Below are positions 34,738 to 42,474 of a stretch of DNA of 50,915 nucleotides, in pieces. Origin of the DNA: Halobacteriales archaeon QS_4_66_20 (lineage in GTDB: Archaea > Halobacteriota > Halobacteria > Halobacteriales > Haloarculaceae); contig PXRK01000044.1 in assembly GCA_003021015.1 (NCBI GenBank), positions 1 through 50,915 of the forward strand, read 5' to 3'. The notes beneath the pieces were generated by a model, which saw only the letters and a list, made by a program, of their open reading frames with translations, was not told the DNA's origin and searched no databases. The position numbers were made by a program, and so were the translations under genes. How positions within the stretch are numbered: position 1 is the first letter of the stretch; every line of letters starts with the position of its first letter.

Positions 34738-34743
34738 TATAAA
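34738..34743 (-). promoter_or_regulatory. TATA box of the histidine kinase gene
   Basis: TTTATA on the minus strand, about 26 bases before the ATG at 34714, so the transcript would be leaderless. Confidence 0.5.
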
Positions 34744-34763
34744 TGCTCTCTCTGGAACGGGTG

Positions 34764-34884
34764 TCACACCGGCGGACGAGCCCGCGACGGGTCCCGTGTC
34801 CACGCGCTCTCGTCGACGGGGACGACGTCGACGTGCCCGTACAGCAGCGGCGAGGCGTCGCGACCGGTGCGTCGTGGGTGGCCG
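34764..34884 (-). pseudogene. Relic of an M20-type peptidase gene
   Basis: Minus-strand reading gives DASPLLYGHVDVVPVDESAW, which matches the first metal-binding motif of M20 peptidases (LLxGHxDVVPxxxxxW). It stops soon after, at 34764. Only about 40 codons are left. Confidence 0.45.
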
Positions 34885-34942
34885 TGGCCGACAACGACGG
34901 AAAGAAAAGTGCAGGAGCTCGCGGGAGGCGACAGCGGGAGAG

Positions 34943-35170
34943 CTATGCCGCCGACGCGTTGGTTCGCTCCTGCTGTGACGTCCAGTTGTAGGTCGCGTAC
35001 GACGCCCAGGAAACGAACACAACCGTCGTTATGGCACCGGCGATGATGCCGGCGGTTATCGAGCCTGTTGCGTAGATGACGAACACGCCGACGATGAACG
35101 CCAGCGGGGCGGAGACCGTCGCGAACAGCCCCGCGGCGACCAACGTGTACAGGATCGGTTTGTTGCTCAT
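34943..35170 (-). CDS. Small two-span membrane protein
   Basis: 75 residues with two predicted membrane spans: about residues 8-33 and 36-60. A short cytoplasmic tail ends QQERTNASAA. No known motif. It is transcribed in the same direction as the kinase and the response regulator, between them. Function unknown. Confidence 0.6.
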   Translation of the reverse strand: MSNKPILYTLVAAGLFATVSAPLAFIVGVFVIYATGSITAGIIAGAITTVVFVSWASYATYNWTSQQERTNASAA

Positions 35171-35290
35171 CCTATCCCGGTGCTATTGACCGCGCGTATA
35201 TACAAGTACCGAACGCAGACAGCGGGCACGGGCCCCGCAGGCGGCCGGGAGCCGTCGCTTCCGGGCGACGGGCGCGGCAGAACGGAGTAG

Positions 35291-35890
35291 TCACTTTTCG
35301 GCCGGGCTGGCGGCGCCCAGGTCCCCGTCGAGGTCGCGGAACGCCGCAACGAAGTCCTCGTCGTCGAACGTCGCGATGGTCTGATCGAGGCTCTCCCGCA
35401 TCTCGTGCATCTCCTCCTCGAGGCGCTGGAACTGCTCGCTTTTGGCCAGCTCCGATTCGGGTTTGTTCGACAGCAGCGTGGCATGTTTCGCGGTCAGCGC
35501 GTAGTAGCGCCGAAGCCGCTCCTCGTACTCCGAGCAGGTGAGCAGTCGCGTGATCGTCTCGAAGAGGTCCTCCCGTGAGATGGGCTTGATCACGTAATCG
35601 TCGAACGGCATCTCGATGATGTCGAAGTCCGGGTCGACGGCTGTCACCATCGCAACGCGGACGCGCAGCTCCCGGTCTCTGATCTTCTCGAGTACCTCGT
35701 CCCCCGAGAATCCGGGCATGCGCCGGTCCAGCAGCACGACATCGACCGAGGCGTCGAGCTCGTCCAGCGCCTCCTGGCCGCTGTAGGCCGTCGAGACGAT
35801 GAACTCGCTCTCCAGCTGGGCCGCGTACGCGTCCGCGACGTCGGGTTCGTCGTCGACGACGAGAACTATCGCTGGCTCGGGACTGCTCAT
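35291..35890 (-). CDS. Response regulator with HalX domain
   Basis: 199 residues. The receiver domain carries DDE at 13-15, phospho-acceptor Asp55 (VVLLDRRMPGFSG) and Lys102 (YVIKPIS). The C-terminal 85 residues form the helical HalX domain (CSEYEERLRRYYALTAKHATLL...LEEEMHEMRESLDQTI). HalX regulators are a haloarchaeal class with an unknown output. It lies near a hybrid kinase gene with the same orientation, but with intervening promoter space, so pairing is only a suggestion. Confidence 0.9.
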   Translation of the reverse strand: MSSPEPAIVLVVDDEPDVADAYAAQLESEFIVSTAYSGQEALDELDASVDVVLLDRRMPGFSGDEVLEKIRDRELRVRVAMVTAVDPDFDIIEMPFDDYVIKPISREDLFETITRLLTCSEYEERLRRYYALTAKHATLLSNKPESELAKSEQFQRLEEEMHEMRESLDQTIATFDDEDFVAAFRDLDGDLGAASPAEK

Positions 35891-35967
35891 CTGCTAGCTA
35901 CTAGTGGGAAGGGAGTGCAAAAGGTTTCCGGGTAATTCACTGACAGGTTCGACTTCTCTTCGAGATT

Positions 35968-36029
35968 GATACTGTGTAGTTTAGGTCCCTGCTCGAAAGA
36001 TACTGTGTAGTTTAGGTCCCCGCTCAGAA
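35968..36029 (+). repeat. Two direct copies of a 31-bp unit
   Basis: Units start GATACTGTGTAGTTTAGGTC at 35968 and 35999. They differ at a few bases near the end. They lie in the 365-base gap between the response-regulator gene and the NAD kinase gene, within DNA that is otherwise noncoding. Confidence 0.85.
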
Positions 36030-36167
36030 CTGTGTCGCGTGCACGCGGCAGGATTGAGCGATAAAGACCGTCGACGGTGTAGTCGAGTTTTTACCGTTGA
36101 TAGCGGCACGGACATCAATGAGCCGTAATAGTAGTCCGGGCCAGGGCGAGCAGATGTGGAGTCACAT

Positions 36168-36205
36168 CAAGCGTACGCGCTTGCTCCCACGAGTGAACTC
36201 ATGGG
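36168..36205 (+). other. Two adjacent tetraloop hairpins upstream of the NAD kinase gene
   Basis: CAAGCG-TACG-CGCTTG at 36168-36183 is a perfect 6-bp stem. CCCACGAG-TGAA-CTCATGGG at 36186-36205 pairs at seven of eight positions. They end 51 bases before the start codon. They could be a leader RNA structure or the remnant end of an IS200/IS605-type element. Confidence 0.5.
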
Positions 36206-36255
36206 CTTGCGCGCTGTTTCTACTGTGAGGAAACCGTTATCCGTCTCTCGGTCCC

Positions 36256-37956
36256 ATGACAACGTGCATGCACGGGCGGCGGCTGGCGACCACGGAGAAG
36301 CTCATCGCGGTGGCGAGTCCGGACAGCGACGAGCCGCTGTCGCGGCTGCGGGCCTGGGCCGACGACGCCGGGGCCGCGCTGTCGGTCGTGGCGCTGGACG
36401 ACGACGTCGGGGACGCCTCCGGTCCGGGGACGCCGACGCTGGGCGTGACGCTGGGCGGCGACGGTACGTTCCTGGAGGGCGTCAAGCGGTTCGCGCCGCG
36501 TTCCATCCCGCAGCTGGGGATCAACGCCGGGTCGATGTCGTTTCTCGCCAGGGTCGAGGTCGACGACCTCGAGGCGGCGATGGACGAGGTGCTGTGCGGG
36601 CGGGCGACCGTCGACAGCCGCCAGCAGGTGCGCGTCGAGGCGAGCGGCGTCGACGCGACCGGGATCAACGACGTGATGCTCCAGCGCGTCCCACCGGAAA
36701 ACCCGTTCGACCGCAAGGTGACGCGGCTGGAGGTGTTCGCCGACGGCGAGTACGTCGGCCAGTACGAGGGGACGGGCATCGCCGTGGCGACGCCGACGGG
36801 GTCGACGGGCATCGCGCTCTCCGCCGGTGGGCCGGTCCACCTGCCGGCGGACAACCACACGCTCCAGATCGTGCCGTTGCACACCCACAGCATGGGCGTC
36901 CGGCCGCTGGTGGTCGCCGCCGAGACTGAGCTCGAGATCGTCACCCGCGGGCGGGCGAGTCTGCTGGTCGACGGCGGCCGCGCGTACAAGGTGCTGGGCG
37001 ACGAGTCCGTCGTCCGGATCACCGGCGCCGAACAGCGCGCTCACGTCGTCCGGACGAGCTACGACGACCAGTTCATGACCGCGCTGACCGAGAAGCTCAA
37101 CTGGGGGCTGCGCGACGAGGCCGACGGCCCCCGCGACCTGCTCGACAGCGGGACCGCCGGCGCGCACGAACCGAGCATCCGCGAGCGCGCCCGCGATGTC
37201 GCCATCGAGGCCGCCCGCAGCGTCGGCGACCCCCTGCGGGAACTGCACGGCCGCGTCGAGGACGTCACTTACAAGACCGACAAGGCCGACATCGTGACAG
37301 AAGCGGACTACCGCGCCAACCGCATCATCACAACGGTGATCGAAAACGAGTTCCCCGACCACAGCATCTTCTCGGAGGAGAGCGCCTACGTCGAGGGGTC
37401 GGCGCCGTACACCTGGGTGATCGACCCCGTCGACGGGACGGGCAACTTCACGCACGGCAACCCCAACTACGCCGTCTCGATCGCACTGCTGGACGAGGAC
37501 ACGCCTGTGATGGGCGTCGTCTCCGTCCCCGAAACCGACGAGATTTTCCACGCCGTCGAGGGCGGCGACGCCTACGTCGACGGCGTCCGCATCACGACGA
37601 CCGACCGGGACGAACTCGCGGAGAGCATGCTGCTGACCGGCTACGACCCCGACGGGGAGTTTCTCGCCCACTACTACCACGAGACACGCGGCGTCCGGTC
37701 GCTGGGCTCGGCGGCGCTGAATCTCTGCTATCTCGCCAGCGGCAGCGCCGACGCGCTCTGGGAGTACGACACCCACCTCTGGGACGTCGCCGCCGGCCTC
37801 GTCATCGCGCGGGCGGCCGGCGCCCGGATCACCGACGACGATGACGAGCCGTACGTCGTCGAGTTCGAGGCCGATGGGCGCAAGCCGCTGCTGGGCTCGA
37901 ACGGGCCGCTGCACCCGGCGCTGTACGCGCACCTCGAACGCAGCGGCCTCACCTGA
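36256..37956 (+). CDS. Bifunctional NAD kinase / NADP phosphatase
   Basis: 566 residues in two enzymes. Residues 1-285 are an NAD kinase with GGDGT at 67-71, the substrate motif GINDVMLQR and the conserved TPTGSTGIALSAGGP. Residues 306-566 are an inositol-monophosphatase-fold phosphatase: IVTEADYRAN, the metal site DPVDGTGNF (Asp390, Asp393), and WDVAAGLVIARAAGA near the end. The fusion makes and removes the 2'-phosphate of NADP. From memory, the Methanocaldococcus jannaschii fusion MJ0917 has the phosphatase first, so the domain order is reversed here. The first 14 residues are dispensable to the fold; the ATG at 36256 was taken. Confidence 0.93.
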   Translation: MTTCMHGRRLATTEKLIAVASPDSDEPLSRLRAWADDAGAALSVVALDDDVGDASGPGTPTLGVTLGGDGTFLEGVKRFAPRSIPQLGINAGSMSFLARVEVDDLEAAMDEVLCGRATVDSRQQVRVEASGVDATGINDVMLQRVPPENPFDRKVTRLEVFADGEYVGQYEGTGIAVATPTGSTGIALSAGGPVHLPADNHTLQIVPLHTHSMGVRPLVVAAETELEIVTRGRASLLVDGGRAYKVLGDESVVRITGAEQRAHVVRTSYDDQFMTALTEKLNWGLRDEADGPRDLLDSGTAGAHEPSIRERARDVAIEAARSVGDPLRELHGRVEDVTYKTDKADIVTEADYRANRIITTVIENEFPDHSIFSEESAYVEGSAPYTWVIDPVDGTGNFTHGNPNYAVSIALLDEDTPVMGVVSVPETDEIFHAVEGGDAYVDGVRITTTDRDELAESMLLTGYDPDGEFLAHYYHETRGVRSLGSAALNLCYLASGSADALWEYDTHLWDVAAGLVIARAAGARITDDDDEPYVVEFEADGRKPLLGSNGPLHPALYAHLERSGLT

Positions 37957-37998
37957 CCGACTGGCCCGTAGCCTGTCGACAGGCGGGACGACTGGTAA

Positions 37999-38157
37999 CT
38001 ATTCGGTACCGTACTCGGCTACGGCAACGCCCTCGTCTCGCGGCTGGTGACCGAACCGCAGGCGCTTCTGTACATCGGCGGCGTCTGCCTGCTCGCGACG
38101 CTTGGCCTCGACAGGCTGACGGATCACGACGACGGCGATGAGCAGTCGTCAGAGTGA
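37999..38157 (+). pseudogene. Relic of a membrane-protein gene
   Basis: Plus-strand frame from 37999 reads LFGTVLGYGNALVSRLVTEP, a membrane span ALLYIGGVCLLATLGLD, then a polar acidic tail ending DEQSSE and TGA at 38155-38157. There is no start codon, and the frame is closed by a stop at 37996. Codon use is haloarchaeal, so this seems a real 3' end whose 5' part is lost. Confidence 0.4.
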
Positions 38158-38205
38158 TTCCGGACATACACGGGGGCGGCGTCGCGGCCGGCAGGCAGGT
38201 ACTGG

Positions 38206-38400
38206 GACCTGCTGACGTTTTACTCGTTCGACCCGGTCTGTACGGAAGGGATGTGCGCTGCGCGACGCCGAGTTCTTCGAGTTCCACGACGACCTGGCAC
38301 TGCTCGGCGTGTCGGGCGACGGCATCGACTCGCACGAACGGTTCGCCACGAGAATCAGGCGGGACGGGCCGCCGCTCGTCGCACTGGACAGGAGTGTCGG
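38206..38400 (+). pseudogene. Frameshifted peroxiredoxin relic
   Basis: Frame 1 at 38206-38259 reads DLLTFYSFDPVCTEGMC, the peroxiredoxin active-site region with its peroxidatic Cys (PVCTxxxC). Frame 2 from 38258 continues LRDAEFFEFHDDLALLGVSG, then DGIDSHERFATRIRRDGPPL, matching the rest of an AhpC/TSA fold. One or two bases are missing at about 38257. No start or proper C-terminus remain. Confidence 0.6.
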
Positions 38401-38422
38401 CAGGAGAGTCCGCCGGAGAACG

Positions 38423-38755
38423 TTACCGCGACCGCGGCGAGATCAGGATCCGGCCGTCGCCGTGGATCGTGACGTCGTGCCCCCAGACGCTGATCGAGAG
38501 GTGGCCGTGTGCCCGGGGGGACTCGTTTTTCACTGGCCGGAACAGGTGATCGATCGCCTGCAGATCCACCTGGTGGGAGAGCGTCTCCTCGGCGTTTGAG
38601 ACGTCGGTGTTCGTCGCCCGGGAGACGGCGTGAACGAGTGTTGTCGAGAGCGTTGCCGGTCCGTCGAAGTTGTGCGTGACCCAGTAGGGCTCGGTTTGGG
38701 GGGGCGTCTGCTGTGCTTGGGTGCTGCACCGGACGTTCGTCGCGTTCCAGGTCAT
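38423..38755 (-). CDS. HalOD1-type output domain protein
   Basis: 110 residues. The C-terminal two thirds match the HalOD1 pattern: LSTTLVHAVSRATNTDVSNAEETLSHQVDLQAIDHLF then a beta hairpin LSISVWGHDVTIHGDGRILI. It is like the protein at 9677-9943, with a longer N-terminus. Stand-alone HalOD1 proteins are suspected signalling outputs. Upstream of the start lies the AT-rich island. Confidence 0.75.
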   Translation of the reverse strand: MTWNATNVRCSTQAQQTPPQTEPYWVTHNFDGPATLSTTLVHAVSRATNTDVSNAEETLSHQVDLQAIDHLFRPVKNESPRAHGHLSISVWGHDVTIHGDGRILISPRSR

Positions 38756-39056
38756 CTATAGTATCTCGCAGTAGCTACGTTGCACATAAAAGCTTTGTTA
38801 AAATAGTAATATGAGATACATTTGAGCATACATAAGAATACTGATTGGTATCAGAATTTCCGCCGCGTAGTAGCCGTCAATATATACAGAGTAATGGATT
38901 TATAACGCTCCCTGTCGGCGTGATTGGAAGAATCAGAAAGACGGCCTTTCGCCGGCGAGAATATGTATATTCGAATAAATATACCACGAACGACACATCT
39001 AACGAAAGTACCATATAATTTCTTTTTATAATATTTTACGTACCAGATAGTTTAGC
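38756..39056. other. AT-rich noncoding island
   Basis: About 300 bases of clearly AT-rich DNA in a GC-rich genome, with runs such as TTTTTATAATATTTTA near 39023-39038. No coding frame is seen. It contains one GC palindrome (TCGCCGGCGA at 38949-38958). Several TATA-like hexamers could serve the HalOD1 gene on the left or the gene at 39224. Confidence 0.6.
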
Positions 39057-39223
39057 GAGCAGTGCGGGCTCCGAGAACGGCACAGCGCAGCGGGAGTGCA
39101 CAGGCGTGGCTGGAGGCGCAACGAAAGCAGTGGATACTGCAGGCGTCAATGGCGGGAGTACCCGGAAGACGAACGAACTGTGTCCGGTGTTTTTGCGGCC
39201 ACGGCACGTAGTGCGTCTGATCC

Positions 39224-40159
39224 ATGAGTAACGCCCACCGCACGAGCGACGCCTGGGACAGGCTGTGCGACGCGCTCAAACAGCTCGGCGAGGGGACAGC
39301 CCTGGAGACCCCCGTCTCGGAGCGACAGTTCGAGATCGACGCGGTCGTCCCGGACAGGGTCGACGTCACCTACAGGGACAGCGGCGAGGAGCTGTCGCTG
39401 TACAGGGACCAGTTCGAGATCCTCTTCGACCGCCTGGCCGAGGGGGAGATCGACCTCGCGACGCTCCAGCCGGGCGTCGAGCCGTACGCCGTCGTGGCGA
39501 GCCTCTCGCCCGAGCACAGCCCCGCGGGGGGGACGCTCTCGCGCGCGCCAGAGGAGGCGCGCGGCGGGATGAGTCCCCACCTCGTCTCGCCCAAGGAGGC
39601 GCGGACGCAGCCCGAGCGGGTGCACGACGACGCCGTGCTGCTCGCGGACTGCCTCGACCGGCTGGCGACCGAGGAGCTCTCGGCCCTGGAGACGGCAGCG
39701 CTGGCGGACCTGTACGTGCTGCTGTCGGACGTCCAGCGCGGCGCCGACCGGATGCGCCGGACCGTCACCGAGCCGCTGCTCGACCGGCTGGGCCCCGACC
39801 AGCAGCTCCACGGCCGGTTCGGCACGGTGCGGCGGACGACCCGCGAGCGGCGGACGCAAAAAGACGACGCGGTCGTCTTCGACGCGCTCGACCGCCACGG
39901 CATCCCCCACGACTGGGTGCTCGGCGTCGACCCCGACAAGCTGGACGTCGTCCTCGCGGTGACGGACCTCGAGGAGTCGGCAGTGTACGACGTCGACGAG
40001 CAGGTGTACGTCCAGAAGACCGGCGTAGACGGGGACGAGAAGCTCTCGCGGCTGCAGGGGCTCGCCGACCGGCTGGCGGAGCTCGACGAGAGCGAGGGGC
40101 TGCGCGACGAACTCGACGCCCTCGAACAGCGCATCGACGAGGCGCTGTCGGCCGGCTGA
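39224..40159 (+). CDS. Conserved haloarchaeal protein of unknown function
   Basis: 311 residues, soluble and acidic, with a helical N-terminus and a coiled-coil end (LSRLQGLADRLAELDESEGLRDELDALEQRIDEAL). Basic patch RRTTRERRTQKDD lies in the middle. No cysteines, no signal peptide, no motif I recognise. It lies 94 bases before, and in the same direction as, the KaiC-like gene, which may be its functional neighbour. Confidence 0.6.
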   Translation: MSNAHRTSDAWDRLCDALKQLGEGTALETPVSERQFEIDAVVPDRVDVTYRDSGEELSLYRDQFEILFDRLAEGEIDLATLQPGVEPYAVVASLSPEHSPAGGTLSRAPEEARGGMSPHLVSPKEARTQPERVHDDAVLLADCLDRLATEELSALETAALADLYVLLSDVQRGADRMRRTVTEPLLDRLGPDQQLHGRFGTVRRTTRERRTQKDDAVVFDALDRHGIPHDWVLGVDPDKLDVVLAVTDLEESAVYDVDEQVYVQKTGVDGDEKLSRLQGLADRLAELDESEGLRDELDALEQRIDEALSAG

Positions 40160-40253
40160 GCGGCGGTCGCCGGCCGGCTCCGGACCGGCTGGACCGCGAG
40201 CGGCGGCTGTCGGGCGACGGGAGGGTTTTGAGCGTCGCCCCCGTAGTGTGGGC

Positions 40254-41300
40254 ATGCCCCAGCCAGCGGCGTACTCGGCGACAGATCGGCAGCGCTGTGC
40301 GTTCTGCGGGTACGGGATTCCGACCGAGCCAGTGCAAACGCCTTCCGGCGCGGTCTGTTGCTCCGAGGCGTGCAGCGCAGCGATCGATGCGGACGAGACG
40401 CCACCCGACCACCCCGCCGTCACCTGGCGGACGACGGGAGTTGCGGCCCTCGATACGCTGCTCCCGCGGGGGTTCCCGTCGAACTCGTTCGTGCTCCTGT
40501 CGGCCGTCGACGGCATCCGGCACCGGGAGCTGGGGACCGAACTCGTCTGGCGGACGCTCGCGCGCGGCGAGCCGGCCGTCGTCGTCGCGTTGGTCGACCC
40601 CGCCGTCGCGGTCGTCCAGCAGTTCCTGACGCTCGGCTGGAACGTGCTGCCGTTCCTGGAGTCCGGCGACCTCCACATCGTCGACTGCTTCACCAGCCGC
40701 CTCCGGGAAAAACACCAGACGCCACAGCACCAAGTCGAGTGGAACGCGTTCCTCGACCGGTTCCTCGAGGACGGCGCGACGGTCGTGCTCGAGCCGAGCG
40801 ACCTCCGCGCGGTCGAGGACGCGCTCCACGACCGCCTGGAGGCGGCCGACATGGTCGGGCAGGGGATCGTCGTGATTGACTCGCTGAACGAGGTCGAGCG
40901 GCAGGGACACGAGACCGGGACCGAGCAGTTCGTCAAGGAGGTGCGCGGCGACGTCTGCAGCCGGAAGTTCGTCCCCATCTTCGCCAGCGTCACGACCAAC
41001 GGCGGGGAGAGCTTCCTGAAGCGCAGCCAGTACCTGTTCGACGGCATCGTCGAGATGCGCCACACGGAGTCGCTGGTCGACGGCGTGCGCCTGAAACAGC
41101 TGGGCGTCAGAAAGATGGACGGCGCCCTGTACCACCCCGACTGGGTCGCCTACGAACAGTACGCGGGCGGCCTCCGGACGTTCGACCCGGCGGCTGACTT
41201 CGCGGCAGTGTACGGCCCGCTCTCGCCGCCGTCCGGCCACCGGACGGAGGCTGGCGGCGGGCGTGCACGCGGCGCTCCGCAATCACGCCAGCGCAGGTGA
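40254..41300 (+). CDS. KaiC/RecA-like protein without a P-loop, with N-terminal zinc finger
   Basis: 348 residues. The N-terminus is a zinc knuckle CAFC ... CCSEAC (about residues 16-41). Residues 60-290 follow the KaiC/RadA core order: TTGVAALDTLLPRGFPSNSFVLL, then the Walker B-like strand GIVVIDSLNEVERQ (about 201-214). The place of the P-loop reads SAVDGIRHRE instead of GxxGxGKT, so ATP binding is probably lost. Such HTR-like proteins are frequent in haloarchaea. GTG codons at 40246 or 40248 are alternative starts. The C-terminus is Gly/Arg-rich. Confidence 0.7.
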   Translation: MPQPAAYSATDRQRCAFCGYGIPTEPVQTPSGAVCCSEACSAAIDADETPPDHPAVTWRTTGVAALDTLLPRGFPSNSFVLLSAVDGIRHRELGTELVWRTLARGEPAVVVALVDPAVAVVQQFLTLGWNVLPFLESGDLHIVDCFTSRLREKHQTPQHQVEWNAFLDRFLEDGATVVLEPSDLRAVEDALHDRLEAADMVGQGIVVIDSLNEVERQGHETGTEQFVKEVRGDVCSRKFVPIFASVTTNGGESFLKRSQYLFDGIVEMRHTESLVDGVRLKQLGVRKMDGALYHPDWVAYEQYAGGLRTFDPAADFAAVYGPLSPPSGHRTEAGGGRARGAPQSRQRR

Positions 41301-41399
41301 AATCCGGGTCGCCAGAGCGGCGACTTCGGGTGTGACAGAACAAGTGTCGCGACGGCACCCGACGACCGCGTCGGTACCGGCCCAGGTGGCGTCGCGTGC

Positions 41400-42242
41400 T
41401 TACTGCGTCGGCGGCTGCGTGGCCGATTCCTGAGTCGTCTCACTGGCCGAGTGCTGGCTCACGCCTTCCATCCCCGTCGTGGTCTCCTCGACCGGACTGC
41501 TCTCTGTCCGGGGCTGCTGTACGCCGGCCTGCTGGGACTGGGGCTGGTAGTTCTGGGACTGCTGGTGCTTTTGTGGCTGGTACTGCTGGGTCTGCTGTGG
41601 CTGCTGGTGCTCCTGCCCGATCTGCTGGGGTTGCTGGTACTCCTGCCCGAACTGCTGGGACTGCCCGTACCTCCGGGTCTGCTGTGGCTGCTGGTACTCC
41701 TGCCCGAACTGCTGAGGTTGTTGGTACTGCTGTGGCTGCTGGGATTGCTGGTACTGCTGGGTTTGCTGTGGCTGCTGGTACTTTTGCCCGAACTGCTGGG
41801 TTTGCTGTGGCTGCTGGTACTTTTGTTCGAACTGCTGGGGTTGCTGGTACTGCTGGCCGGCGGCCTGGCTGCCGCTCTGGAACCCCTGTCCGAACTCCGA
41901 CAGCTGGGAGCGGGCCTGCTGCATGCCCTGCTGGCCCAGCTGCTGCTGGGCCCGGGTCGCCCCCTGGATCGTCTCCACGCCCTGCTCGGCCAGCTGTTCA
42001 GTTTCCCGGGACGTCCGCTCCATCGTCTGGATGAAGCTGTCGAGCGTCTCCTTGGTCAGATCCAGGTTCCGTGACTGGGCCCAGGAGGTCATCTCCAGCC
42101 CGTTGAGTGTGAGCTTCGCCGCCGTCTTCTGGAGGTCCATCAGCTGGGTCATCGGGTACGTCAGAAGCTCCGTCATCCCGGACTGCTGGGACTGGTTGGT
42201 GGACTGTTCGTGGCTGTCGTAGGACTGCTGTTGCTTGCTCAT
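41400..42242 (-). CDS. Glutamine-rich low-complexity protein with helical N-terminal domain
   Basis: 280 residues. Residues 1-115 are predicted helical, with LMDLQKTAAKLTLNGLEMTSWAQSRNLDL and LDSFIQTMERTSRETEQLAEQGVE, resembling phasin-type amphipathic helices. Residues 120-245 are a degenerate repeat of QQYQQPQQ/FGQKYQQPQQTQ units, about one Gln in every two to three residues. The end is Thr/Ser-rich (SSPVEETTTG...). Such a tail is prion- or condensate-like. A link to PHA granules is possible but not shown. No ribosome-binding site is evident. The long opposite-strand Leu-rich frame is an antisense shadow. Confidence 0.65.
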   Translation of the reverse strand: MSKQQQSYDSHEQSTNQSQQSGMTELLTYPMTQLMDLQKTAAKLTLNGLEMTSWAQSRNLDLTKETLDSFIQTMERTSRETEQLAEQGVETIQGATRAQQQLGQQGMQQARSQLSEFGQGFQSGSQAAGQQYQQPQQFEQKYQQPQQTQQFGQKYQQPQQTQQYQQSQQPQQYQQPQQFGQEYQQPQQTRRYGQSQQFGQEYQQPQQIGQEHQQPQQTQQYQPQKHQQSQNYQPQSQQAGVQQPRTESSPVEETTTGMEGVSQHSASETTQESATQPPTQ

Positions 42243-42474
42243 AGGAGGATCGTCTCGTGACTGTCGTTGCTGGAACGGTTCCCGACCGCGTTCGAGACTG
42301 TCGGCATCTGTACGGCGACTGGGGAGGGGCATAAATCGCCGCTACCGTTCAGACTCGTAATAACCGCTTTCCCCTGATTCGAGGAGGAAACCCGATGTTT
42401 CCGGCTGTCGGACCGCCGGAGGGCGCTCCCTACTCCCGGAGTGGCCGCGGTAAGGTTGGCTGACCGGCGAACGG

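Noticed and set aside
41451-42074. Leu-rich hydrophobic frame on the plus strand
   Set aside because: It is the antisense of CAG-type glutamine codons (CTG = Leu) in the Gln-rich gene on the minus strand.
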